A stretch of 64,000 nt of DNA from Himantopus leucocephalus. Its lineage: Eukaryota > Chordata > Aves > Charadriiformes > Recurvirostridae. Of this stretch, positions 1 to 12,403 are shown one piece after another (positions within the stretch are counted from its first letter, which is position 1; each line of letters opens with the position of its first letter). Location of the stretch: the NCBI GenBank assembly GCA_003993805.1, contig RSEF01000004.1, positions 10,539,803 to 10,603,802 of the forward strand, read 5' to 3'. Position numbers and translations under genes: made by a program. The notes beneath the pieces are model-generated. The model was not told the origin of the DNA, made no database searches, and saw nothing but the letters and a program-made list of their open reading frames with translations.

Positions 1-1976
1 GATTGCTAGGAAAACCAACATCCTGGATCACATACTTCAAAGCTTCCGTTTTTTTCCTCTCCATTTACACTTCAAATTTCCCTTCCTTCAGTGATCTTCC
101 GCCAGCTGTGATCAATCACTAAACACCCTGGAAATAAACTACGTACCGCTTATTATCAAACACGTAGAACCTTTACAATACTAACAACCACAACAAAAAA
201 GCAGCAGTCTCATCACAGTTGCAATCATTTGTTTTCAAAACTGCTAGCAACCATGTGGCCAGTGGGGCTAACAGTAGCCCACAACCCATCGGTCGCCTTG
301 GCTGAAAGACAGCAGCTCGTTGAAGAGCTGCTAGGGATCTTTAAGACACATCAGCGCTTATGCAGAAATCTCAGAGCCATGTTCTGGGTCAGCTCTCTAT
401 GTATGAATCTTGATTACAACTGCATAACAGATTGTGATGGTGCGCACTCAGGTACACCTGCATCGTGCATATGGCAAAACAACCAACTGCCATTAGTAAT
501 CTTCATTCCGTAATTTCAGTTTTGTCAGGACACTGTGTACTCTCCCCTTTGACAAGTCTGCACAGCTCTGCTGTACAACACGAGAATTTAGCCCTGAAAT
601 AACCCTTCAAGGACAGACAAACCGGCACACTTTATGCTCATGTTACACTGAAGTAAAATGCTCCAATTATATTCTGAACCCCAGTTAAAATATACCTAAG
701 CATCAAACAGTTTTTAAATTAAGGTTTTTGTTTCAAATTAGGACCATACTCAGCTTACTCAACATGGCACACCACATAGCTCTGGGGAAGACCCACCACT
801 TGTGGAACAGATGTGGAACAGACAGACCTGAACGTACTGTGAAACTTGGTTGCTTCTCTGAGGGTTGGACCCACCGAACACGTTCTCTGCTTCTAAAGCC
901 AAGGTACCTGCCGTACTTGAGAGGGTGTGAAGAGCAGAGAGGTTTCTCTATCCCTTGTCTGCATCCTACTAAAGGTAGCGGTTAATTGTNTGGTTAATTG
1001 TTTACTCAAATATCCCCTGTGCAGACACAAAGACTACTGAAGCTTCTTCCTCTGTGAAGTCTCAGGAATTATTTAAAAAAAAAAAAAAGCAAGCATTTTC
1101 ACTGCATGACCCAAAGATCACAACTCCAAGGTCATTCGTAGTGTATCCCCCTCACGGCCAGTCTCCTATTACAGGGGGGTGCTGAACCCCCCACCTTCCC
1201 TGAGCACTAGGCAACACGGGGACAGTGTCTGTTCCTTAGAGTAAACAACACTGATTAGCAAATACCTTATTGGAGACATAAGAAACCAAAACTCAATTGT
1301 ATACCCACACTGAGGTACCCGAGGTGTCTTGTATGCACGTGAATCCTCCACATTTAACGAATGTCCAGTCATTGAAAATTGGACTTTGATGGTAAATACA
1401 AGGACTCTGAGCATTTTAAGGTGACCCTGAGTATCTGCTAATCTTCTACTCTACCTACAGCTATTTTTTTCAGTTCCTTAATTAGACTGTGCCCCCCCTT
1501 CATATTAGTTTGAAAGCTTTTCTGTCAAAACTGTGAACAAGTAAATTAACTAAAGAAGAACTATGAGTAATCAAATCTTGAGGTTTGCAATTAATTAAAT
1601 GAAATGGTGAGTCAGCGGACTGAAGAATGGTCTTATATTAAAACAAAACATTTCATTAAATTAACAGTCAACACATTGCAATTAATAATATTCGAAAGGA
1701 AAAATGAAAACCAGTTTAGCCTTGCCATATTATTTCAGTCTAACAGTCAAGCATTGTGCATCAGCTTGTTTGTTATTTGCATTCAAAGCTGCTATGGGTC
1801 AAGTATGACGTGCTAAAACAGGAATAATGAAACATCTGGTAGTATGAAATGTTAATATGAGATACCATATTGCAAACAGTGAAAACAATTCCGGAACATC
1901 CAATAAATTAGGCCTTGGAAGACTGAAAAGGCTATGTTTTCTTTCCCATTTTCTTCAGTAAGGAAATTAATAAAAC
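1..1976. other. Unique AT-rich non-coding sequence
   Basis: No gene is supported here. Open frames of up to 94 codons occur on both strands, but none has recognisable composition, a conserved motif or a convincing pair of splice signals. There is an A-run near 1073-1088 and a single N at 990 (described separately). No transposon ends were recognised. Confidence 0.6.
980..1001. repeat. 10-bp direct duplication around a single N
   Basis: The 10-mer GGTTAATTGT occurs at 980-989 and again at 992-1001, with N at 990 and one base between. The same arrangement of a duplicated flank on each side of one N is seen at 43892-43958 and 58794-58878. It is most simply an assembly join in which overlapping contig ends were not collapsed. 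Confidence 0.7.
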
Positions 1977-2797
1977 TAAAGCTCGAGAAGTGGGCCTGTG
2001 TGAACCTCCTGAGGTTTAACAAGGCCAAGTGCAGGGGCCTGTACCTGGGTTGGGGCAACCACCGGTATCCACACAGGCTGGGGGATGAAGGGATTACGAG
2101 TAGCCCTGCTGAGAAGGACTTGGGGGTACTGGTGGATGAAAAGCTGGACATGAGCTGGCGATATGCACTCGCAGCCCAGATGGCCTGCTGCATCCTGGGC
2201 TGCATTTAAAGAAGCGTGGCCAGCAGGTCGAGGGAGGTGATTCTGGTGAATCACCTGGCTCCACTCTGGTGAGACCCCACCTGGAGTACTGCATCCAGCT
2301 CTGGAGCCCACAACATAAGAAGGACATGGACCTGTTGGAGTGAGTCCAGAGGAGGGCCACAAAGATGATCAGAGAATTGGAGCACCTCTGGTATGAGAAC
2401 AGGCTGAGAGAGATGGAATTGTTCGGCCTGGAGAAGAGAAGGCTCCGGAGAGACCTTACGGCAACCTTTCAGTACTTAAAGGGGGGCCTACAGGAAAGAT
2501 GGGGATAAACATTTTTGCAGGGCCTGTTGCACTAGGACAAGGTGTAATGGCTTAAATTAAAAGAAGGTAGATTTAGACTAGATAGAAGGAAGACATTTTT
2601 TACAAGGGTGGTGAAACACTGACACAGGTTGCCCGGAGAGGTGGTAGATGCCGCATCCCTGGAAACATTCAAGGTCAGGTTGGATGGGACTCTGAGCAAC
2701 CTGCTCTAGTTGAAGATGTCCCTGCTCATTGCAGGGGGTTGGACTAGATGACTTTTAAAGGTCCCTTCCAACCCAAATTATTCTATGATTCGATGAT
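1977..2797 (+). mobile_element. CR1 LINE, 5'-truncated, 3' end intact
   Basis: This is the 3' part of a chicken-repeat-1 (CR1) non-LTR retrotransposon in plus orientation. It carries the end of the reverse-transcriptase ORF and the 3' UTR. The conceptual product reads FNKAKC, then [22 protein letters not shown] and ALAAQ, the C-terminal region typical of CR1 ORF2. It is broken: TAA at 2207-2209 interrupts the frame, the downstream coding part lies in another frame, and a TGA at 2341-2343 interrupts that frame. The element ends in the diagnostic tail TCCCTTCCAACCCAAATTAT followed by TTCTATGATTCGATGAT, with no poly(A), as is normal for CR1. Truncation of the 5' end is the usual outcome of target-primed reverse transcription. 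It is a dead copy and supports an avian or closely related reptile source. Confidence 0.95.
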
Positions 2798-3930
2798 AAA
2801 TACATATAATGTACTTTACTGTTTTCAGAATGCGTGCAAGAATTTACAAATTAATTTAAACATTCACATTAGAAAGTGAAGGCTTCTCTGTAGGTGAAAT
2901 GAATCATCCTTATTTAGAGATAAACAGGTAGGTAAAACCCAGCTACTAACACGAAGGACTGAAAGCAAATTTTTGAATAAGAACATTAAAATGACCAAAG
3001 TGTTAGAGCAGATTGGAGACAGGTCCAAACTCATAAGTCCTATTATTGCAGATTTTTTCCATTTCTGTAAACTGACTCAACTAGAAACTGTAGGAAAGTT
3101 TCAGCTCTAGTGCATGTTCTGTTTTCAATGGCTGTTCAAAGATATCCTGGCTACCATAATAATCCATCAACGTGAAACATTCGAGAGACTGTACAGGAAG
3201 AACTTAGTGAGTAATTGGCCACTGCAGGCAGAGGATGGGATTTCAGCGTAAGCGCCATAGCGCAAAGCTTTATCATGGGCTGAATTGTGTGAGTATTCAC
3301 CCCAGGCCCTGGGAGGACACTTTGGAGTCCAGACTGAAATCCATGCTACATCCATTTGATATTGCCAAGCTGAAATGTAGTCAATAGCCAAGAAATGTAT
3401 TACAACAGTTGAGTTTCTTTCATTTGTTCTGATACCTGCAGGCAGTCGTCCTGCTATCACAACCATATTCAAAAAATATGTTCTCTGCCATTTTGCAACA
3501 GGAAAGCACCCCAGCAAAAATTTATTTTTTAGAGTAGAAAATTTGAAAGTATTTATACATTATTTATCTTGCTACATGTTCGAAGTGAAAGAGAAAATAA
3601 ATATTAATTCTCTGAACATGCTCAGTTAATGAAAGTTCAGAGGATACTGAAGATCATCCTTAGCAAAACACTTCAGACTCTAGTTCAAATTTTTGTGTGG
3701 CCTAAAATTTTTAAACAGCACCACTTTAAAATCTCAAGAAAATTATACAACGGCAAAAGAACCTTATTGAGGGAGAAACGTCCCAAACAAGTATTGTGCA
3801 TATATGTCAGGAATTGTGAGAAATTAATCTTTCACAGAGAAGCTCCAGTCAGCTCGCTTCTGCAATGAATTGTCTCACAGCCTTTACTTAAGAACTTACT
3901 CTTTGCCTTTGTGCAGTCCCTGAATATTCC
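2798..3930. other. Unique non-coding sequence between CR1 and a possible terminal exon
   Basis: No repeat or gene was recognised. A 116-codon minus-strand frame (3167-3517) is open, but it has no recognised motif and no strong splice signals, so it is not called. Confidence 0.5.
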
Positions 3931-4051
3931 CTACATAGCTTCCACTTCTGCAGCAGAAAGATAGGGACAGACCCACAGATAGGTCTCATCATCATACAAC
4001 CTTGCTTCCCCACAGGTCGATCGATTCTCTATCATCAACCAGGCAGCTACG
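3931..4051 (-). CDS. Possible terminal coding exon, unknown product
   Basis: On the minus strand a strong splice acceptor, a T-run followed by TTTTTTTCTCCAG, is followed by 39 open codons and a TAG at 3931-3933. The peptide begins VAAWLMIEN, runs through GEARLYDDETYLW and ends AAEVEAM. The exon starts with one base of a split codon. A 32-nt open segment at 5457-5488 on the same strand, with its own acceptor (GCGTATTCAG) and donor (GGAG/GTAATT), would supply the matching AG and give a continuous frame. I do not recognise the protein. A 40-codon open run is not rare by chance and no polyadenylation signal was found to settle it, so this is a hypothesis. Confidence 0.2.
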
Positions 4052-5456
4052 CTGGAGAAAAAAACAGTATGTGATACCGTAATTTAAAGACTTTGCCAAA
4101 AGCTCAAGGGATCAAAATTAGGGTTGCACAAATGTTTCTGAATGTTTGACGGTTTGATTTTGCAATCATAGTAATTTTTGTTTAACAGGGTGTGCTCGCT
4201 CACTTTATTTTTATTCTAAAACATAATTTCATGCAAAGGTTCACATGAGCATAAACAAGATTAAAACCTTTACACACCAAAACATCACTGACACTGCCAT
4301 GGAATAATTCACAGAAGCAACAGGTCGCCATTCTCTAATTTCACACATATTTAGACAGTAGAAAAAGTCCGGATACTTACAAATTTAGGTGTTCACTTCA
4401 AAATATGGGGAGAGTTTGCATTCCAGATGCTTTCATCCCATGTCTACCTCTATTCTTTAGGCTTCTCACTCCAGTTATAAACTCTGTGTTTTGTACACTC
4501 CAATCTTATCCTCCCTCATATCCAAACATTTTTAACATGAACATCTTCCATCAAGTCTCTGTACCTGAGACATTCCATATCTTTGATCCACATGAAGATA
4601 CGATGACCTGTCAGATTTCTTGTCTAAACCCAAGGGGCTCAGTTTGAAGTATACAGAAATTCTAATCCCAAATTTGTGATTAAACCTATGTTAACATAAG
4701 CACTCATGTTCAACCTGATACACAGCAATACCCACCTACATATTTTACAGATGATTTCATATCCAAAAAGGCAGCCTGTATCTTATGTCAAACAAAATTG
4801 CAGCTTACTTTATTGGAGGGAAACCAAAAAAATCAGCTCTACAAAGAGCACTGAGGTTACTTTTTTTTTTCCTTCATTCTTACAGTGTGTCTCATAAGAA
4901 TTGATTAATTTTGTGACATTTTCTGCTCTTTTTTACAGTCTAGTCCATGACAATGATTTGTCAAGACTGTAATGCGTAATACTTTTAGTATGCTGCACTA
5001 CTGTGACCTTTACATTCTTCTGTATATTTGATTGACTGACCACCCCACTTTTGATCTACAGGTTTCAGAACATGGAAGCATACACGAGACAGATGCGTCA
5101 GCCATTGAATTATTTTTTAAAAGACCACAACCACTTTAGACAGATAATTTGTATGTTCTTCTATGCATATCTGATGCAATTTTAGTCACATCATTGAAAA
5201 TTTTCAACAGAAAATGAAAACTCCTACACTATGTCATGTACTTAAAAAGTGTTCACACATCAAAAAAGTGACGAATTCATGCATTAGGACTCAGATTTCA
5301 GTAAGGATAAGACAAGTTAAACAAATGCTCGCAATCATCCAAATTCTCAAACTATCCGCTTATGCTTTCATAATGCTGTCATAGACTAAAGATTACAATT
5401 CTTTGAGATAAGGACTTGAAAAACCAAAATCTAAAACAGAACACATGTTAAATTAC

Positions 5457-5488
5457 CTCCGCGAGAGCAACATGTCAACTCCAAAGTG
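5457..5488 (-). CDS. Possible 32-nt internal exon, phase-compatible with 3931-4051
   Basis: The minus-strand segment encodes HFGVDMLLSR plus two bases. It is preceded by a pyrimidine-rich tract ending TATTCAG and followed by the donor GAG/GTAATT. Joined to the exon at 3931-4051, the frame stays open and the split codon becomes AGC. At 32 nt it is far below a normal vertebrate exon, so a chance pseudo-exon is at least as likely. Confidence 0.12.
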
Positions 5489-8400
5489 CTGAATACGCAG
5501 AAGCCACAGGAAAGAATACAAAGGTGATTATCATCAGCCCCAAAAGGAAAATGGACCTTTGACACAGGCCTCACAACCTGCAGAGCAGGAATGCATCAGT
5601 AACTTCAGTAGTTCTTTCAGTATCAGGATGTTGGCACACACTGGCACCCGGCCACTGCTATGCACCATCATCTAGCGACGTAGCCCCGGTGGGCAATCTC
5701 AGATTTACTTGAGTCAAATTCAAAACAACCTGGACTGCCCAATGGCCTGGAAAGCTCACACACAGTCAGGGCCCTGGATGCACTAATAGGGTTTAATGGC
5801 CACCTTCTCTTGGGCTTCAGTGCTCCCTGCATTTGCTTCTGTCTGCAGTCATCCATTTTAGAATACATTTGGGTTCATGGGAACCTAAAATTATGTTATA
5901 AATACATTTAAACCTAATAGCCCTCATATTCACCATGCACATTCTGTAACTTCTCTGTCATCACAGAAGTCTGTCATGGTGCATGTGTTGCTGCCTGAAA
6001 CTAGAATTAGCTGTTGCTATTTTTTTCCTCGATGTTTCTTCCTTTGCCATTAAATCATTTTCTGTGAGTTTAACACACTTGTCCATAAGCGGTGGTGATG
6101 GGGATATTGCTGAAGTTTTTGGAGGGCCTTTCAGTTAAGTACCAAAACGTCTCAAAGCTTATCTGGAATTGGCACAAATCTCTCGAGTTTGTAAAATTAA
6201 TTGGGCTGGAAGATCTTCTGAGAATAAGGATATCTTTGTGAGTGATTTCAAGCTACTTCCTGCTTGTGATTGGAAAATACCATACAAATATTCCTTTTGT
6301 ATCAGATGGCACAGCTCAGCTATGCCCCAGCTGTCTCAAATCACAATTTAAAAAATGGTATATTTCAAGGATTTTAAGTGAATATTGGGTTCCCTTAAAT
6401 TCATTGTACTACTGTATTGCAGATGAAACCTCACTGGACTGTCAAAATCAGCATTGTTGTTAGAGACTGGATTGGTAAAATATTACCCCTGCTAGCTGCT
6501 GTTCACTTCAGCTGGACCAGCCTGACCAGTCCCACAAGCTTTCGAGGACAGTACTTTGCAGATCCCTTACTCAACCCCTCCTAGAAGCTGAAGCATTAGA
6601 GGGGAGAAATGTTACTCCAATCTTTCCTCAGATGTTTTCAGTGAACGGAAACTGAGCAAATAATAATTTCACATTATTACTCACCAAGCTGTAAACAGCA
6701 GCAGTGAGCTCCCTCTTTACTCAAGATGGCAACTGCACCATAGAAAGTTTGCTTGCAAATGAACAGCAGAAATACTGTGAACAATAAACTGTTCTGCACT
6801 ATGGTTCGCACTGGCTAGAAGGAGGGAAAACAATTTGTATTCCTCAAACTCAAACTAGCTTAAGTTGCAAGCACAGATGAAGTACTCAACCAAGGATACA
6901 ATTCTGCCTTCTTCACAGACCTATAATCACTCTCCAGTTCTGGCTGTTGAATGGAAGTGAAATATCTTCGCTTTAACATCATTTGAAATACCACAGCCTG
7001 TTCACAGTGAAAAATATTTTTGGATGGTATTAGGACAGACTAGTAAAGAAGTAATATCTCTGGCAAGAACGGAAAACAGTTCAGTGAAAATTCAGGAAAT
7101 CAGTGACACAGGCTCCAAGCGGGTCTCCAGCTTTAAGGCAGAACCTACCACATTTAACAATTATGATCAATTTGATGAAAGATGTAGATCATAGTGCAGA
7201 AACAGAACTTAAATTTTCTTCGAATGGCTGATTCATAATTTTCCCTAATGAATTTTCCATTAATTCTTCAATGTAAAATAAAGTAACACACGGGGGAGCA
7301 AGGACTAGACTCCAGGTCTCTACCTCCTCAAGTGAAAACTCCACCTACTGTTACATATTGATCTCTTTCTCTATACACTTTTCTCATAACAAAACCTGCC
7401 GTGTTTGATTTTTTCTTTTTTAATTCAGGGAACGGAAAAATGCATCCATCCCAAACAGTTATAACCTGATGCTTCACACAGGCATCAGGAACATAGCTTT
7501 TGCCACAAAGTCCCTTCCATCAGTATTGATTATTTTCAGCAGGATTCTGTGGCGAGTTGGCATTAGTGGTGTGTCATGGCATATACATGGTATCTATTTC
7601 TTCCTTCTAAGAAGAGAATGAGATATTTTAGATTAGTTCATTTTTATTTCAGCAGGGTTTGGATAGCAACCCAACTGGCTGTACCTGGGAAAGGATAAGC
7701 TTTCATGCAACTTTCCAGCAAATTTCTGTGAGGAAAGAGCAACCACGACAGGCAGCAAAAGCTACCCAAACACTTCCTCAGCTCAAAGCTGAGTTGCTGC
7801 TTTGGGCACCTTCTGTAAATAGGTGATGGATATGTGAATTTCAGTATTGCAAAGGAAAAAAGAGGAAGTAGCCCACAGGCTGGAGAAACCAGATTTAACT
7901 TCTAGCTATGTTTAGACCACATCTAAAGAAACACAAAGAGCTGTATTTTCCTCTCAGGCATGAATTAGTGAGTAGTGATCACACAACCAGAGTGTATGGA
8001 ACATGGTTATAGAGGAGTGTGTACCTTAACTTTCTCTTTTGCTAAGCATTATTTTTAATTCTGATTGTTCTGATATCTCTGTTTTTAAGTTACTTTCGTA
8101 TCGTTTTGTTGAAGCTTATTCATCCACATTTACTTAGCTAAATAACACAGGAGAGAAATAATTTAGTCCCAATAGGTTAATATCTTCTTTGTTTATGAAG
8201 TTATGCCAGAATAGCTATTTCCATTTTATGTTATGCAAGGTAAAGAACATTTTTCAAAGCTGAGACACTGACTGGAAGCTTATTTGCCTGTTCCAGGTGG
8301 TGAATAAAAATAACATGTAGAAGATGAACTACACCATTTTTAAAATCTTAAAGGATGTGTCTCTACTCATTGGTCAAGCTGAATTAACCTGCAGCCTCCA

Positions 8401-11400
8401 AGTCAAATGCAGGCTCAAGAAGGAGAGGAATAATTTAGTCACTGAACTGAAACACTCACTAATCTAAAATTATGCAAACATTCTCTTTGCCCTTGCAAAT
8501 CTTTACAGATAAACTCTACTGGTCTTTACTCCCGAGTTTCGTTTCTTCTAAAACTATGGCAACAAACATTTTTAGCTCAGGTTTTGTGCAACTATTTCAG
8601 TAGTCAAAGTACGTCCAGATCTTATAATAAATTCTCAGACGTTTTTTTTTTTCCCTAACAGTGGCACTACATCGATGAGTAGGTTTAATAGAATAGTTAT
8701 TATGGATTAATTAATAATTGACTGGTTCACCCGACTAAATATAAATATTAACTGTAATTATATTCATCTGTATAGTTTTAGGAACCGGTCTGTATTTAAA
8801 AAAGACCTACTCACTCCACTTAAGCTGAGAAGTAAATTTGAGACAGTTAGGCTGCCCTAATGTGTAGGAACTTACAGATGACCAAGAAACATCTTTATAT
8901 TTCTATTCAGGAAATAAAGAACGTAATATCCACAATCCTATCCATCCTTATTTCTTTCAAAAAGCCACTAAACTGCTCATACTTGAGAAGAACATTAACC
9001 TTTTTACTGATTAATCACTAGGCAGCTTTGACTGGTGAAGAGAAAATTGTATTACAAATGAACAGCTACCTGTTATCAAATTACAGGGCATTTTCATCAA
9101 AGGACCAAAAAATGCAGCACATTGACCAGTTAACATGTTTCCACTGACCTGGGGGGATTTTTCCAGTTAACAGCTTCTGAAGAATGCTTCCTTTTGATTC
9201 TTGTCTCTGACACAAAAATGATTGTCCCATTTAACCACTGTTCTATCACATACATCAGAGAATCCTATTTACTCACACACTACTGGAACATTAAAACACA
9301 ATAGTGTGATTGTCTCTGGAAGAAAATTTTAAAGATTGACTTTTTTTCTTTTTTGTAAAAAAGGGAGTAAGATCAAAAGCTAACTTTAATAGATGTTTGA
9401 CTAAGGTCATACTCTTAGGAAATGGAACACTGAAGATGAAAGAGAACAAATAGATTTGGCTTTTGATCTCAGGCAAGTGCATTTGGCATTGTTTAGCTTT
9501 TATAAAATACTTCAACTTTAGGCCATATCATGACTAAAATGAATTGGTTGAAGTCCTGAGGTTTTAATAGTTCAGTAAGACTTTAACACGTACCAACATT
9601 TGGGAAAACTTCTTAAGTATTTGGCTAAATTTTTTTTCTTAGTAGAATGAAGTCAGGTCCAACTTGGCTATTGTTGCTAATGCTAGATATGTATAAACAA
9701 TTTTAACAATACCTCCACTAGTGCTGTTAAATCAGGACCCCTGGTGTTCCTAGCAAGAATTTTTAGGGGAAAGTATAGAGCATTGAGAAAAGGTATTAGA
9801 ATTATTCCAGTAAAACAAATAACTGAGTCCGGAGCCAAAAGTGCACATCAGATCATTTCGCCAAATTATTTCACAGTTCTAATTTTTCTACAAAGTACTG
9901 TGGCCATCCAAATTTGTAAAGTAAATAGCAGTAAGGGAGGAATGGATTACAATCTATAAACTATTACTTTCAAATTCTTCAGTAATAGCGGTGTTTGCTA
10001 ACTAAAGACAACTTCATTAATTAAGGAAAAAGATGAGATAACATTCATCAAAGCAATATGCTTAAATTATTACTATTGCTAGAAAAAATTAATTATCATT
10101 AGCCATTAGAAGTGCTGCAAAACCCTATAAACCACTTAGTAGGCTACACAGTCAAAATTTACAAAGGGGTTTCATCAGCCCAGCCAGCTCAGCCCTCTGA
10201 TAAACAGCAGAGATGGCCGGAAACACCCCAGCCCCAAGCTTCACTTTGCCTTTTTAAAGTTTTGGTAAGAATTAATGACTTATACCATAGAATATATTAC
10301 AACAGAAAATACTGTATCTGTGCTATGCAAACGTTTGGCCTTAGGAACTATACAGAAATTATACACAAGGAAAAAACTTCCTGATCTTACTTTCAAATTA
10401 TTATATTACTATATTATAACTATGATAAAGAACAGAGAAAATCCAAAGATCTAAGGTTACATATTTATCATCATAAAAGGAGGCATATCTGACCACAAGC
10501 CCTAAAAGTAAGCTAGGGAAGGAAGAGGTGATTTCCCATATACTTCTCCACTCATCACAATACCTTTCTCAAGGGCCACTTAAAACAAAACAAAAAGGCA
10601 CAAGAAGCCTCAGCCATTTGCTCTCCAACGTCTAGCCACAAATTTAACCACACCAAGTAGTAATTCATTCATTCCTTATTTATAATGTTTATCTCTTAAA
10701 AAGGGAAAATATCACAGGCTTCTCCCCTCCCCTTTTTTAAGAAAAGGACATGGTTTATTACTTCTTTTTATATTATTTATTACTTTATGTACCGTATTTC
10801 TGCTGCTGAGGCAATACGTATGATTTGCTGAACCCACCTGGACACTGAAGATATCTGCAGACCAGAAACCCAGTAAGCTTAGATTTGACTCTCCCAAGTA
10901 CAAACACCTGCACCCAGCAATATTTTAGCTATGTCATTCTCAAATATTACAAATATGCACCTCTCTGTGTACTAAACATACCTGCAAGAACCTGCCATCC
11001 ATCACAAATAAACGTTTTCTTGTTTTTCAGCACCTCAGTTACTTCTGTTTACTGTCACAGAAAGACTGACTTACACCTTCAGCCAAACTGGAACCTCATC
11101 ATTCATATTCTACCCAACTTCAAATGCAAGCAAGTATTGACCTACACTACTGCAAACCTGATGCTTAAAAAACCCTGCCTTAAAACAGAAGGACTAGAAA
11201 TTGGAAAAAAAAAAAATCTAAAAAGACAGCTGATTTTTAAACCAACATAGAGAAACTATTCAGAGCAGTATTAAAGTATCTTGTTTTCAAGGACAGAAAC
11301 CATTGAAAATACATTGAGGATGGTAGCCATCAAAGCAAGCTGGATATCAGCTTAAGCGTAAACATGTGCATTTAGACAGAGTGAGGTTGCGTACTCACCC

Positions 11401-12299
11401 CTTCTCTCTCTCTCTAGGCAACAGAGAAGCAGGATGCAAAAGAACCAGGGGACAAGAAACGAAGAATGTGGGACAGTCACTGCTGGAGCCTCCTTGCCTG
11501 CTGCATGAGGACCTACGCTAAACCCCTATATTCCACAGAAATGCCGGAGCCAGGGGGAAAGGCACAAACACAGATTTATTTGACCTACTGTCAGTCGATG
11601 CGAGTTTGAAGATAATCTCAAAGTTGACAGTAATTACGTATGTACCTATATATCCACACACACTTGCACATGGACGGGGTTTTTTACATATATATATCAT
11701 TAAAGCATTTTATACTTTTATATATATCTATAAAAAAGCATATATGCTTTCATTCTCAACAGTGTCTGTTGATCAAAAAACAACACCCAACATAGAATCC
11801 ATTCCATTTCTCTTCTTAGTTATATTTCTTCAGGCATTGAAAACTTTCTGTTCTTCTTGAAGCTAGGATTATTGTCACTTCTCTACCCTTAAGACAATAA
11901 GCCAACAGAACTTCAACAGATAATTTCCTTTGTTTCAAGAGCCAGACATTTGCTATTTTGCAGCCCTTTTTCTTCTTGAAGGATACAAAACTTACAGCAG
12001 TAATTATACAGCAGATTTAATCACCACCACAATAGGTCTTGGTCTCATCCTTTTCACTGTCTAGCAGCACAAATCTTCATATTGCTTTTTATACGTTTCC
12101 CAGACAAGGTGTAAGTTGATCTGCTGACTAAACTATGGAATTTGTTGCTACTGGAATTTCCAAAGAAATAAGCTCAAAATCAGAAAGGACTTGTTTATAT
12201 GGAATATATATAAAAAATTTGCTGAATGACAGAAAAAATATAAAATTAAACCAATTAGTAGAATACTATACAAATATTTCAGACGTCCAGTAAATAAAG
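5489..12299. other. Unique AT-rich non-coding sequence
   Basis: Nothing gene-like is supported. Open frames are at most 121 codons. A short GC-richer patch at about 10169-10255 stands out from its AT-rich surroundings and has two open plus-strand frames ending at a good donor (TTTTG/GTAAGA), but it lacks a pyrimidine tract. A 16-bp perfect palindrome, AAAGCATATATGCTTT, lies at 11735-11750 in a TA-rich stretch. Confidence 0.5.
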
Positions 12300-12403
12300 T
12301 TATCTCTTGAGTCTTCCAACTTTTCTGCTGGTGGGCTCAGGTTCCAAAATACCCTGCTTCTTAAATAATGAAATAAACTTTTCATAATCTTCTGCGTCTG
12401 GTT
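12300..12403 (-). CDS. Possible terminal coding exon ending KVGRLKR, unknown protein
   Basis: The minus strand shows a strong acceptor (AATTCCTTTTCTTGCACAG) followed by 104 nt that stay open to a TAA at 12300-12302. The first two bases, AA, complete a split codon. The remaining peptide of 33 residues begins PDAEDYEKFISLF, continues KKQGILEPEP and ends TSRKVGRLKR. The mix of acidic and basic residues is unlike translated AT-rich filler, which makes this the best exon candidate on the minus strand. Minus-strand AATAAA signals lie below it, for example at about 11575-11580. I do not recognise the protein. Candidate upstream exons in compatible phase lie at 27837-27852 and 37500-40628. Comparison with other bird genomes or RNA reads would decide. 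Confidence 0.3.

Noticed and set aside
4191..4200. TGTGCTCGCT, resembling the start of U6 snRNA
   Set aside because: The similarity stops after nine bases; no further U6 sequence follows.
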